Shown piece by piece: positions 1 through 8,548 of a stretch of DNA of 39,326 bases (positions are counted from its first letter, which is position 1; each line of letters begins with the position of its first letter). The notes below the pieces were generated by a model. It saw only the letters and a program-made list of their open reading frames with translations. It made no database searches and was not told where the DNA came from. The DNA is from JANPCX01 sp031431125 (GTDB lineage Bacteria > Pseudomonadota > Gammaproteobacteria > Burkholderiales > Burkholderiaceae_C), in the NCBI GenBank assembly GCA_031431125.1, contig JANPCX010000028.1:1-39326 (forward strand), read 5' to 3'. A program made the position numbers and the translations under genes.

Positions 1-92
1 GAAGTGGGGGGGTGGACACGTAAATCAGCAACATAGCCCGCGCGCAAGCGCAAGCCTGGGGCCTGTTAACCGGTAAAGCGAACAGTCGCGGC

Positions 93-127
93 AGAAAAAA
101 CAAAGCCGTATCGTTGGATACGGCTTT
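93..127 (-). terminator. Rho-independent terminator of hcp
   Basis: On the minus strand an 11-bp perfect stem (102-112 with 117-127, core GCCGTATC/GATACGGC, loop of 4) is followed directly by a T-rich run (complement of the A-run at 94-99). It lies about 65 bp past the hcp stop codon and is correctly oriented to end hcp transcription. Confidence 0.85.
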
Positions 128-130
128 GGT

Positions 131-175
131 GCACAGCCCCCTGCGCCCAGGCATTCCCAAGCATTGGGGCTGTGC
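131..175 (-). other. Second inverted repeat in the hcp 3' untranslated region
   Basis: A perfect 10-bp inverted repeat (131-140 with 166-175, GCACAGCCCC/GGGGCTGTGC) encloses a 25-nt loop between the hcp stop codon and the terminator. It has no T-run of its own. In the RNA it would form a stable hairpin that could protect the 3' end of an abundant transcript; that role is inference. Confidence 0.5.
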
Positions 176-190
176 GTGAAAAGCCCGTGA

Positions 191-673
191 TCAGGCTTCT
201 TTGTTTTGTTTGATGTCGAAGCCCATTTGGCTTTCGGCACCTTTTCCGCCTTGGTTGGTCTGTTCCCAGTACTGGGTCTTGATCTTGGAGGCTTGGAAGG
301 AGTAGTTCACCACGGTGGATTCGCCGCTGCTGGTGCCGCTGACGGTAACGCTGGTGACCAGCACATCGGTCAATTCAATCTTGCCGTACTCGATCTGGCT
401 GCCACCAGCCTTGCACAACGAGATTTCCACTTTGCCCAGGTGTTTACCCGTGGCGCAGTGCTTGAGCACGGCGGGGTAGCACTTGTCGATATTGGCCACC
501 ACGTTCAAGTCTTGGAACGCGACCTTGCCAACACCTGCACCGCCGCCGGAGGCCATGCTGTGGGGCTGAATGGCACCCCAGGTGAATGAGGCAATGTCGG
601 TCCAACCGGTGTGGTTGGAATCTTTGGATTCGCCGCTGGCGCCTTCTACCTTCATGAACATGTCGACGGACAT
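191..673 (-). CDS. hcp: Hcp, T6SS inner-tube protein (TssD)
   Basis: A 160-residue Hcp-family protein, the usual length for the family. Hcp forms hexameric rings that stack into the inner tube ejected by the T6SS and can carry small effectors in the lumen. The start MSVDMFMKVEGASGESKD and the interior run from SFTWGAIQPHS to KCYPAVLKHCATG are typical of the family. The ATG at 671-673 has a strong ribosome binding site (AAGGAGAGG on the minus strand, about 680-688), as expected for a highly expressed structural protein. It is alone on the minus strand, divergent from the kinase gene and with its own terminator, so it can be expressed at a different level from the main cluster. Confidence 0.96.
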   Translation of the reverse strand: MSVDMFMKVEGASGESKDSNHTGWTDIASFTWGAIQPHSMASGGGAGVGKVAFQDLNVVANIDKCYPAVLKHCATGKHLGKVEISLCKAGGSQIEYGKIELTDVLVTSVTVSGTSSGESTVVNYSFQASKIKTQYWEQTNQGGKGAESQMGFDIKQNKEA

Positions 674-1210
674 TTTTTACCTCTCCTTGGGTTATGAAAA
701 AACGAGGCGCTGGACGCGCGTATCGCGGAAAAAAACCTACTCGGTGTCACACACCAGTCGCACTGCCCATGTTGGCCCGATGTCACGACTCACACTTGGT
801 GTTGCATGAAAATTCGAGCATTTCAAACTCGGGCACTTCTTGTGGCATGGACGCTGATCATAAGGGCGCAAGTGGCCGCCAAAATCTCAAATGCACGCCC
901 ATACGAGGGGGGGGCGGGCGAAACAAACGAAACAGGATGTATCGACACCTCAAGTCGGGGATGAATGCTGGGCAGCTGACCCCATCGGGGGCGTTAGACT
1001 CGCCCGCTCGTTCACCTCTGGTTTCATTGGTGCGAATCGTTCGGCGTGGCGGCGGAATTCGCGACGGTGTGGGTTCGCGAAGGCGCATCTGGACGTTTCG
1101 CTGATGCGTTGGGCCACCAGGGCGTGCCTTAGGTGGTGTCCCGTGATCGTGAGTCGGTTGAAATTTTTGGTTGATTCTGTTTGAAACAAGGAAGAGTCGG
1201 GCGTGACGGC
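674..1210. promoter_or_regulatory. Divergent intergenic region between hcp and the kinase gene
   Basis: About 540 bp without a convincing gene. ORFs on both strands here lack family resemblance and start signals. It must hold the hcp promoter (reading left) and probably the promoter of the signalling block (reading right). Visible structure: a G-run around 907-913 and two copies of TTCGCGA (1058-1064 and 1074-1081) that form an inverted as well as a direct repeat and could be an operator. I found no convincing sigma-54 or sigma-70 element. Confidence 0.4.
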
Positions 1211-3358
1211 ATGGACATGGAATTGACCGGGTCTGCAAATTGTTTGGCCTCCGGCGTGCAGGTGGGAGAGTACCGTTTGCAGGGTGTGGTGGGCGAGGGC
1301 GGGTTTGGCATCGTCTACCGTGCGCGCGATTTGAGCCTGGACCGCATTGTGGCCATCAAGGAGTACATGCCCTCCACGCTGGCCGGACGGATGTCGTCCA
1401 ACCAAATTCATGTACGTTCCCAGCACAAGGGCGCGTTTGATGCGGGTCTGCGCAGCTTCATCAACGAAGCGCGTTTGCTGGCTAAGTTTTCCCACCCGGC
1501 GTTGGTGCATGTGTACCGTTTCTTTGAGGCGAACGGCACGGCCTACATGGTGATGCGCTACTACGAGGGCCAGACCTTCCGCGCTTTCTTGTCCGAGCAA
1601 GAAAACGGCATGAACGAGCGTTGGCTCTGCTCGATGCTGAGCCCCATTCTTGACGTGCTGGAGATGCTGCACACGGCCGATTGTTTCCATCGCGATATTG
1701 CGCCGGACAATGTGTTTTTGCAGGCTTCTGGCATGCCGGTGTTGCTCGATTTTGGTGCCGCACGCCGCATCATTGGCGACATGACGCAGGCACTGACCAT
1801 GGTGCTCAAACCGGGCTTCGCGCCAGTTGAGCAGTACGCCGACGACGGCGGTATGCCTCAAGGCGCTTGGACCGATATTTACCAGCTGGGTGCCATGCTG
1901 TACTTGGCCATCACGGGCAAGGTGCCAACGACGTCGGTGGCCCGCATGATCAGTGATCCAGTTCAACTGCTGACGCCGACCGACTATCCCGGTTACAGCG
2001 CCCAGTTTTTGCAAGGCGTGCACCGAGCGTTGGCCGTCAAGCCATCGGACCGGCCGCAGTCGATCGCCGAACTGAAGGCGATGCTCGGGATTCGTACTTT
2101 CACGGCACCTGCTTTGTCGGCTTGGTCTGCGTCAAACGCCATGCCGCTGGACCTCCTTTTTTCGGATCCAGAGCCGTCGCCCGCACAGTCTGAAAATGGG
2201 GTGGGCCTGGCGAGCAGCAATGCTGAACATCCGACAGGGCTGCAACTTGAATCAGTACCTGCTGTTGCTGCGGTGGATCGAGTTCAAGATGACCTGAAAG
2301 CCTTGCTGGACCTGCGCCCTGCTGGGCCCGACAGCGTGTCAACGGGCTCGTCCGTTCAGAGTGCCTTGGTTCCGGCTCCGGCGGCAGGCGTTTCGTCGCC
2401 ATTGAGCCCAACTGACACCCCACGAAAAGTCTCCGACCCTTGGGCGGAACCGCCGATCGTGACGGTTCCCCTGGCCGTGGCACTCGACGCCGCGTCGAAA
2501 ACGCGTGTGGGTAGCGCACCAGTGGTTGAACGGCGTCGTCCCACGGAGCAGGTTGATGACGAACCTCAATCCAACGCTGACCTAGGCCGGCCAAACCGGG
2601 TAACGCCCTGGTCATGGAAGATGGTGAGCGTGGTTGGCGCTGCGGTGCTTGTGTTGTTGGGTGGATGGCTGCTGATTGGGTCTGAGTCCGAACCCGTTCA
2701 AACCCACGCCTCCGTCTCGGACAACGCCAGTTGGGACGCTGCCAAAAAAGAACGAACGGTGGCGAGCATGCAAACTTATTTAGATGCTTTTCCAAACGGC
2801 GACCATGTGCAGGAAGCCCGCTCCATGCTGACCACGTTGACGCAGGCCGGCGCAGCCGCCGTTCGCACGTCGGAGTTATTGGGCTCGTTGACCAAGGAAA
2901 GCGCCACGGCAGAACTGGAGGCTGAAGCAAAAGCTGCAGCCGCTGCAGCGGCCAAATCTCAGACGGCGGCGCAGTCCACGGTGCCGCCCGCCACCAGTGC
3001 TGTTCCGCCGACAAAAGTGACCCCGGTGGCTGTCGGCGCGAGCGCTCCTGCCGGCGTCACCGCTGGCGCGGCCCGTCCCGCCGCCGAACCCACCAAAGTG
3101 GAGGCTCCAGTCATCGTCCTCGGAGAGCCCAAACGTGCTGTTCCAGTGGAAATGGGCAAAGTGACGCTGCGGGTGGCACCTTGGGGTAATGTGCGCGTGA
3201 ATCGCGCCTCTGTTGGAACCACCCCGCCTTTGACCCAGTTGGATCTGCCAGAAGGCCAACACCAGATCGAGATTTCCAATCCTGCAGGCCCTTCCGTGAC
3301 CCGGGTGGTGCAGGTGAAAAAAGGCGAACCTGTGGTGTTCAGCCACAAGTTTGAGTGA
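1211..3358 (+). CDS. T6SS-associated membrane Ser/Thr protein kinase with PEGA-like C-terminus
   Basis: A 715-residue Hanks-type kinase, in the position of PpkA of other T6SS loci. Visible elements: Gly-rich loop GEGGFGIVY (residues 28-36), ATP-anchoring Lys50 in AIKEY, catalytic loop HRDIAPDN (160-167, Asp162), DFG (180-182), and a PGFAPVEQY segment where kinases carry APE. A Pro/Ala-rich linker leads to one transmembrane helix (about 467-490), an Ala-rich stretch, and a PEGA-like beta domain (about 650-715, VTLRVAPWGNVRVN...LPEGQHQIEI). The kinase is therefore cytosolic with a periplasmic sensor-like tail. The reading frame is open upstream to a TTG at 1181, but ATG 1211 is preferred. The likely substrate is the FHA protein encoded downstream, countered by the PP2C phosphatase (established for PpkA-Fha1-PppA; inferred here). 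Confidence 0.9.
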   Translation: MDMELTGSANCLASGVQVGEYRLQGVVGEGGFGIVYRARDLSLDRIVAIKEYMPSTLAGRMSSNQIHVRSQHKGAFDAGLRSFINEARLLAKFSHPALVHVYRFFEANGTAYMVMRYYEGQTFRAFLSEQENGMNERWLCSMLSPILDVLEMLHTADCFHRDIAPDNVFLQASGMPVLLDFGAARRIIGDMTQALTMVLKPGFAPVEQYADDGGMPQGAWTDIYQLGAMLYLAITGKVPTTSVARMISDPVQLLTPTDYPGYSAQFLQGVHRALAVKPSDRPQSIAELKAMLGIRTFTAPALSAWSASNAMPLDLLFSDPEPSPAQSENGVGLASSNAEHPTGLQLESVPAVAAVDRVQDDLKALLDLRPAGPDSVSTGSSVQSALVPAPAAGVSSPLSPTDTPRKVSDPWAEPPIVTVPLAVALDAASKTRVGSAPVVERRRPTEQVDDEPQSNADLGRPNRVTPWSWKMVSVVGAAVLVLLGGWLLIGSESEPVQTHASVSDNASWDAAKKERTVASMQTYLDAFPNGDHVQEARSMLTTLTQAGAAAVRTSELLGSLTKESATAELEAEAKAAAAAAAKSQTAAQSTVPPATSAVPPTKVTPVAVGASAPAGVTAGAARPAAEPTKVEAPVIVLGEPKRAVPVEMGKVTLRVAPWGNVRVNRASVGTTPPLTQLDLPEGQHQIEISNPAGPSVTRVVQVKKGEPVVFSHKFE

Positions 3359-3368
3359 CGGGCACTGT

Positions 3369-4202
3369 ATGCGCGCATGGCGTGATCTTGCACTGGGCCT
3401 GTCTACGCTGTGGATGATGATGGCGTGTAGCTCGCCCATTCAGGCCCAGGCCAACAACTCCTGCCAAGATGCGCCCGAAGCAGCCAGTGGTGACCGAGCG
3501 GCAGCCCCTGGGCGACCGATGTTGGGTCAGGGCATTGCACTTTTTGATGCTAGAAATTTCAAGCAGGCGGAGCGGGCGCTGCAGTCGGCTTTGTTTGCCG
3601 GCTTGACTGACGGCCAAGAGCGCGCTTCGGCGCACAAGTATTTGGCTTTTGTCTCGTGCAGCAATTCTGAATGGGCGCGCTGTGAGGCTGAGTTTGATTC
3701 CGCTTTCTCCGCGCGTTCGTCGTTTGCACTCGAAGCCTACGAGGTGCAAAACACCCCTTGGCGTGACGCCTATTTGCGTGCGCAAAATCGCTGGGCAGCC
3801 CGTTGTGGCCGCGCCGCATTGTCGGCGAGCACCTCGACGGCCACCCCGCCGTCGGGGACCAAGCCGGGTGCCTCCGGATTTGCTTTGAACAGTGCCGTGA
3901 TCGTCGGCATCACACCCTTGCTTTTGACGCCCATGCCAGCGCGTCCAGGCGCTGCCGCGCTGTTGCCATCAGAGCGCGGCCTGCCCTCCGAAATCAACGT
4001 GAAATTGCGTGTTTCACCTTGGGCTGTGGTGCAGGTGGATGGAAAACGTTTGGGTGTGACGCCACCGATGACCCATTTGTCCTTGCCTGCCGGTTCGCGC
4101 ACGATTGAGTTGTCCAACCCAGGGTTCGAAACGGTGAAACGCGTGATTCAGGTGGTCAACGGCAAGACTGTCACGATCACACACGACTTTGATTCAAGGT
4201 AA
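3369..4202 (+). CDS. Exported PEGA-like domain protein of the T6SS signalling block
   Basis: A 277-residue protein starting at ATG 3369, 10 bp after the kinase stop. The N-terminus is a hydrophobic export signal with a lipobox-like MMMACSS, so it may be a lipoprotein. The middle (ARNFKQAERALQSALF and onward) resembles a short TPR-like helical region. The last 70 residues (LRVSPWAVVQVDGKRLGVTP...) match the C-terminal domain of the preceding kinase closely (both have V-x-P-W, TPP-T-x-L-x-LP, IE-SNP), so the two are related by domain duplication. It probably works with the kinase in the periplasm. The exact role is unknown. Confidence 0.75.
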   Translation: MRAWRDLALGLSTLWMMMACSSPIQAQANNSCQDAPEAASGDRAAAPGRPMLGQGIALFDARNFKQAERALQSALFAGLTDGQERASAHKYLAFVSCSNSEWARCEAEFDSAFSARSSFALEAYEVQNTPWRDAYLRAQNRWAARCGRAALSASTSTATPPSGTKPGASGFALNSAVIVGITPLLLTPMPARPGAAALLPSERGLPSEINVKLRVSPWAVVQVDGKRLGVTPPMTHLSLPAGSRTIELSNPGFETVKRVIQVVNGKTVTITHDFDSR

Positions 4203-4206
4203 TTGC

Positions 4207-4686
4207 ATGCGAACAATGATGAGTTATTGGGCAGTGGTCTTGGCAGCGCTTGCGCTCTGCGCGTGCCAAACAGCACCTGAAGTACCGAAACAGGTGGCAC
4301 CGGTCGCGCCGGCAGTTCAGTCGACTCAACCACCGGAGCCGGTTAAACCTATCGATCCAACGGCACAAAAAGAGCAAGCGCTGGCTGAGGCGCTGGGTAT
4401 CTATGCGGAAGGTCGGTTCGACGATGCCGTGGTCTGGCTCACGCCCTTGGTTTCGGCGCCTGAGTTGCCCTTGAGCTCTCAAGTGAAGGTTCAAAAATTC
4501 ATGGCCTTCAGTCACTGCGCAATGAACCGTTTGCGCCAGTGTCGGCAGCACTTTGACGCCGCCTTGGAGCTGGACCCAACGTTTCAACTGACGGAAGCCG
4601 AAAAAGGCCATCCCATCTGGGGGCGCGAGTTCATCAACGCACGCAACGCGGCGCGCAACAAGCGTCCGCCAGTCAAGAAGCCATGA
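4207..4686 (+). CDS. Small T6SS-associated lipoprotein, TPR-like
   Basis: A 159-residue protein. The start at ATG 4207 follows AAGGT and lies 4 bp past the previous stop. The signal sequence ends in the lipobox LCAC (lipid-attached Cys20), then a Pro-rich linker. The rest is helical and resembles the middle of the preceding protein: EALGIYAEGRFDDAVVWL, MAFSHCAMNRLRQCRQHFDAALELDPTF and HPIWGREF match its LFDARNFKQAERAL, LAFVSCSNSEWARCEAEF and TPWRDAY. It thus appears to be the same TPR-like module without the PEGA-like tail. Its position suggests an envelope-side role in the kinase signalling circuit, comparable in concept to the TagQRST envelope sensors of Pseudomonas, but no sequence relation to those is claimed. 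Confidence 0.75.
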   Translation: MRTMMSYWAVVLAALALCACQTAPEVPKQVAPVAPAVQSTQPPEPVKPIDPTAQKEQALAEALGIYAEGRFDDAVVWLTPLVSAPELPLSSQVKVQKFMAFSHCAMNRLRQCRQHFDAALELDPTFQLTEAEKGHPIWGREFINARNAARNKRPPVKKP

Positions 4687-4794
4687 GCGGCGGGTGGTCC
4701 CGGATGCCTTGGGGGCGGCCGCTGCGTCGCGTGTCCGCTCGCACGTTGCGGAACAACACGGCCGCTTTGCCTGCGGATGGTTTTTTGATACGCA

Positions 4795-7134
4795 ATGCCA
4801 ATGGAAAAAATTGAACTTCGGGTGGAAAAACTGGCTGGCGCCGATGTCGGGCGCCACTGGTTTGCCGTTTTTGGTGTTGCGGGCGGCACCATCGGCCGGG
4901 GTGGTCAAAACAAGCTGGTGTTGCCCGACACCGACGCTGGCGTGGCCCGTGTGCATGCGATGGTTCGTTTGGAGTCCGACGCGGCTTACATTGCCAATTT
5001 GTGCGAACGCCGGTCCATGCACGTCGCTGGGTTGGAGGTGCTGTCTGGTCAGGAAGTCCAGCTTCACATCGGTGCCGAGGTACAAATTGGCCCCTACAGC
5101 TTGCGCGCGGTGCCTCCGGGGACCCCTCCAACCAAGGCGGTAGCGTCGCCGCAGCGGAATATTGCTGTGGCAGCAGTTCCGCCCGCGGTGGTTGCTGAGC
5201 CTGTTCCGGCGGCACGGTCCGCATTGGCATCAACGCCCAACCCATGGGCCGACATACCGCAGCAAACGTGGAACGAGGGTAGCGCCGCCAGTGCTTCCTT
5301 GCCCAACACCTCGTTGGATGCCGGCGGCGGCAGTTCGCTGGACGCGTTGCTAGGCACTAGCCTCGCGTCACCCGCATCGCAAGACCCGGACAACCCGTTT
5401 GCGATGTTGGGCAGGGTGGAGTCGGGCGCATTGCCGCTTCCCGTGAAGAGTCTGGACGCACCCAGCCTGCCTCAGGCCAATGCATCGGCAGCGGACCCTC
5501 AGGCCAAAGCGGGCCTGTCGGTGGCGCAAACCATTGCCGCACACGCGCCGACGATGGCCGCGGTTGCGGCCAACCCGCCACCCATCCCTGAGACTCGGTC
5601 GGGCAAGGTGTCGACACCCGCTTTACCCAATGTGTTTGATGGGCTGGGTGTGCCAATGCGTCCCGCAGCGACGCCTCCACCCAATCGGCCCTTGCTGATA
5701 CCCGCAGACTTTGATCCGTTCGCGCGTGATTTGAAGAAGGAAACTGCAGCCCAAGACCCTTGGGCCGGTGGTTTGCCCGAGCAAAGTTTGTCCCAAGTCG
5801 CGAACATTCAAAGCGATGAGTTGATACGGTCCTTGCCCTTGAAAGGAAAGCTCGACGAGGCTTTGGATAACCCCGCACACAGTGGTCTGCCCAAGGCGCT
5901 CGACCCCAAGTTAGAAACCGACCCAATGCGGTTGTTTGCAACTGCAGGGGTGATGGACGGTCTGGCCCCTGCGAACGCAGAAACGGCACGGGGGCCGGAA
6001 TTGGTCCAGGTGTTTAACCTGCCCAAGGGCGTGGAGTCTGGTGCGCCAGGATCACAGAAGGTGCTTCCTTCGGCGGCGGCGCGGATCGAGCCGGGCGTGC
6101 CGTCTGGGGCGGCTGTCGTTGCGGCTAAGCCAAGCAATGTTCCCACCGTGGAAGCTTTGGGCTTGTTGCCCACGCAGGGACTGGACTTGGGCATGTTCGG
6201 CGGCACCCATGTTCCGTTGGCTCCACCGCCGCTCGTGCCCCTTGCACCCGACGCATTTGGAGCCGAGGTCCCGGGCTTACAGGCGGGCCACGATGCGGCA
6301 TCTGGGCCGCCAAAAGTGGCTCAGCCCGTCGTGGCGGTGCAGACCGCACAAGCGAGAGTCGCTGCGCCATTGCCCGAAAAGCCCGCCCAGCCGATGCAGG
6401 CCCCTGTGGCTGCCAAATCTGCAGCAACCGCCGCGGCAAGCGGCGTCACGGTCGACCTGAACCTGGATGACGCACCCCCGGCCTTGCCTAAAAAAGCGAC
6501 CGTTCCAGCGTCGCCTGCTTCCAGCAGCGTGACCAATGCCCAGGCGCTGATGGACGCTTTTTTGGACGGTGCCGGTTTGGCTCCTGGGCGTGTTGAAGCG
6601 CTGATGACGCCAGAGTTCATGCGCCAGTTTGGCGAGGCCTTTCGTGTGGCGGTACAAGGCACGATTGAACTGCTGGCGGCACGCTCGGAAATCAAACGTG
6701 AGTTCCGCGCCGACGTGACCGTTATCGCGCCGCGGGCCAACAACCCCTTGAAGTTTTTGCCCAATGCTGACGGCGTCATCATGCAAATGGTGGGCCAGAG
6801 TTTTCCAGGTTTTATGAAACCCGTTCCCTCCATGAAGGAGGCCTACTTTGATTTGCAGATACACCAGTTGGCCTTGATGGCCGGCATTCGTGCAGCCTAT
6901 GCCGAAGCACTCGCACGGTTCGATCCCGCTGAGCTGGAAAAACGTTGTGATGCCAACGGTGGATTGCTGAGCAAGATTTCATCCACTGCGCGCAAAGCGG
7001 CGATATGGGACGACTACAAACAAAGCTACAACGCCATTCGCCGTCACGCCGAGGATGACTTGGTGGCGTTTTCCGGTGAGGCATTTGTGAAAGCCTATGA
7101 CGCGGCCGCTGAAGCGGCAAGGGAATACCCATGA
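4795..7134 (+). CDS. tagH: TagH, T6SS-associated FHA-domain protein
   Basis: A 779-residue protein. The N-terminal FHA domain (about 25-100) has the phosphothreonine-binding signature GTIGRGGQNKLVLPD followed by ARVHAMV. A long Pro/Ala/Gly-rich linker of low complexity follows (about 110-575). The C-terminal domain (about 580-779, from AQALMDAFLDGAGL through FMRQFGEAFRVAVQGTIELL to the end) is the one found on T6SS FHA proteins. In Pseudomonas, phosphorylated Fha1 promotes T6SS assembly. Alternative start ATG 4801 is two codons downstream. The stop overlaps the start of the phosphatase gene by 4 bp (ATGA), indicating translational coupling. The linker is the main reason the protein is larger than many family members. 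Confidence 0.9.
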   Translation: MPMEKIELRVEKLAGADVGRHWFAVFGVAGGTIGRGGQNKLVLPDTDAGVARVHAMVRLESDAAYIANLCERRSMHVAGLEVLSGQEVQLHIGAEVQIGPYSLRAVPPGTPPTKAVASPQRNIAVAAVPPAVVAEPVPAARSALASTPNPWADIPQQTWNEGSAASASLPNTSLDAGGGSSLDALLGTSLASPASQDPDNPFAMLGRVESGALPLPVKSLDAPSLPQANASAADPQAKAGLSVAQTIAAHAPTMAAVAANPPPIPETRSGKVSTPALPNVFDGLGVPMRPAATPPPNRPLLIPADFDPFARDLKKETAAQDPWAGGLPEQSLSQVANIQSDELIRSLPLKGKLDEALDNPAHSGLPKALDPKLETDPMRLFATAGVMDGLAPANAETARGPELVQVFNLPKGVESGAPGSQKVLPSAAARIEPGVPSGAAVVAAKPSNVPTVEALGLLPTQGLDLGMFGGTHVPLAPPPLVPLAPDAFGAEVPGLQAGHDAASGPPKVAQPVVAVQTAQARVAAPLPEKPAQPMQAPVAAKSAATAAASGVTVDLNLDDAPPALPKKATVPASPASSSVTNAQALMDAFLDGAGLAPGRVEALMTPEFMRQFGEAFRVAVQGTIELLAARSEIKREFRADVTVIAPRANNPLKFLPNADGVIMQMVGQSFPGFMKPVPSMKEAYFDLQIHQLALMAGIRAAYAEALARFDPAELEKRCDANGGLLSKISSTARKAAIWDDYKQSYNAIRRHAEDDLVAFSGEAFVKAYDAAAEAAREYP

Positions 7135-7922
7135 TCGCGCACATTGCGGGTGAACAGCACCGCTTTCGGCTTGTACTGTCTGCCCTTTCTGAGCGTGGTG
7201 GACGTGCCTCGAATGAAGACTATTTGGGCCTGATTGATTTGGGCTCACGCGGCTTTTGCTGCGCCTTGGCGGACGGTGCGGGAGGCCACGGCCACGGCGA
7301 GCTTGCCGCTCGGCTGACGGTTGATGCGGTGCTGGGCGGCTTTCATGGCAACCCGCTGTTTGCGCCTGCAGGACTGGCCTCGCTGATTTCACTGGCCGAG
7401 CACATCGTCTCGCACGAGCAGCCGACGTCGGTGTCCCGCAAGCACATGAGTGCCACCGTGGTGTTGTTGTGCATTGAGCCGATGACCGGACGCGCCCTGT
7501 GGGCCCACTGGGGCGATTCACGTTTGTATTGGTTCCGCGGCGGCAAGGTGCATCGCATCACTGAAGACCACAGCGTGGTGCAACAGTTGCGCCAGGCGGG
7601 CGTTTACACCGACGAAGACCTTCGAACGCTGCCCAACCGCAGCGTATTGGCGGGTGCCATAGGTGCGGAATCGCAAGTGCCTCCGTCGGTGCTGCAAGAG
7701 GCGGTCGCGCTGCAAGAAGGGGATGCGATCTTGATGTGCTCTGACGGTTTGTGGGAGAACGTGCTCGAAGCGGAGATGGAATCGATGTTGGCGGAGTCGG
7801 AAGCGCCTGACATTTGGTTGGACCGCATGGCCCAATTTGTGACAGCCAAAGGCAAAACCCATCAAGACAATTTGAGCGCTTTTGCGGTTTGGGTGTCGTC
7901 TAATGTGGACGAGGGAAGCTGA
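7131..7922 (+). CDS. PP2C-family Ser/Thr protein phosphatase (PppA/Stp-like)
   Basis: A 263-residue PP2C phosphatase, a typical length for bacterial stand-alone members. Metal-binding and catalytic motifs are all present: RASNEDYLG (25-33), ALADGAGGHGHGE (from residue 45), GDSRLYWFR, LMCSDGLWEN and HQDNLSAFAV near the C-terminus. It needs Mn2+ or Mg2+ and should remove phosphate from threonines placed by the kinase encoded upstream, most likely on TagH, switching T6SS assembly off. The ATG overlaps the tagH stop (ATGA), so the phosphatase and its proposed substrate are made together. Confidence 0.93.
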   Translation: MIAHIAGEQHRFRLVLSALSERGGRASNEDYLGLIDLGSRGFCCALADGAGGHGHGELAARLTVDAVLGGFHGNPLFAPAGLASLISLAEHIVSHEQPTSVSRKHMSATVVLLCIEPMTGRALWAHWGDSRLYWFRGGKVHRITEDHSVVQQLRQAGVYTDEDLRTLPNRSVLAGAIGAESQVPPSVLQEAVALQEGDAILMCSDGLWENVLEAEMESMLAESEAPDIWLDRMAQFVTAKGKTHQDNLSAFAVWVSSNVDEGS

Positions 7923-7924
7923 AT

Positions 7925-8548
7925 ATGGTCAAGTACGTCATCCCGGGTGCCGCTGGCAGTGCGGAACACAACGCCACCTTGGGCTCACGCGAGCGTGGTG
8001 CTTACGGCCGACCACGCGTGGTGGTGCATGCTGACGCACCCGGCGCGGTGGACCACGACCAGGGTGAACTCAAGCGGCTACTGGCGAGGTCTGCGCGTTC
8101 CGGCGACGCGCCAGTGATCGCGCCCAGCGATGCACAGGTGATGCGTTGGTTGTGCAAAGCGATTTGTGCTGGGCAGGGTGAGTCTTACTTGATGACGGCG
8201 CGCCAAGAGCGGGCCTTGGTGCGATCAGATCCCGACCCCAATTTGGTGGCTGCTGAGCGTTTTATGGGCGGCTACGAAGGCACGATCAATGAAGTTGCGC
8301 TGGGTTTCCAGTTCGTGGGTAAACATTGGCGTGAAACTTGGCTGGCTGAAAAAATGCGTCAAATGGCGCCCGCCACAGCATGGGAAAACATGTTGTTTGC
8401 CATGTTCTTTGGAAAAAATGGCTCGCCTGCTTCGAGTGCAAGCTTCACGACACGATGGGGCCTGTCTGGCATCGGCCACCGTTACATGAAGATCAAACCC
8501 GGCTCGGAGCAGTCTCCGTTTCAATGTAACTGCGTGGGCGAGCGTTGA
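7925..8548 (+). CDS. Protein of unknown function in the T6SS cluster
   Basis: A 207-residue protein starting 2 bp after the phosphatase stop. I do not recognise a family. There is no signal peptide or transmembrane segment. The N-terminal third is polar with many Arg and Asp (YVIPGAAGSAEHNATLGSRERG). The C-terminal half is helical and aromatic (FVGKHWRETWLAEKMRQM, WENMLFAMFFGKNGS), and it ends in a Cys-containing tail (FQCNCVGER). Its stop overlaps the next gene by one base (TGATG), so the two are translationally coupled. It could be a structural accessory factor, or a cytosolic effector whose membrane neighbour is the immunity protein; the sequence does not decide. Confidence 0.8.
   Translation: MVKYVIPGAAGSAEHNATLGSRERGAYGRPRVVVHADAPGAVDHDQGELKRLLARSARSGDAPVIAPSDAQVMRWLCKAICAGQGESYLMTARQERALVRSDPDPNLVAAERFMGGYEGTINEVALGFQFVGKHWRETWLAEKMRQMAPATAWENMLFAMFFGKNGSPASSASFTTRWGLSGIGHRYMKIKPGSEQSPFQCNCVGER

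Noticed and set aside
740..900. Possible sigma-54 promoter upstream of hcp
   Set aside because: No GG-N10-GC arrangement matching the consensus was found on the hcp strand in this region.
950..2023. Long minus-strand ORF (357 codons) opposite the kinase gene
   Set aside because: It is the antisense shadow of a clear kinase; its product is His/Arg/Gln-rich with no family features.
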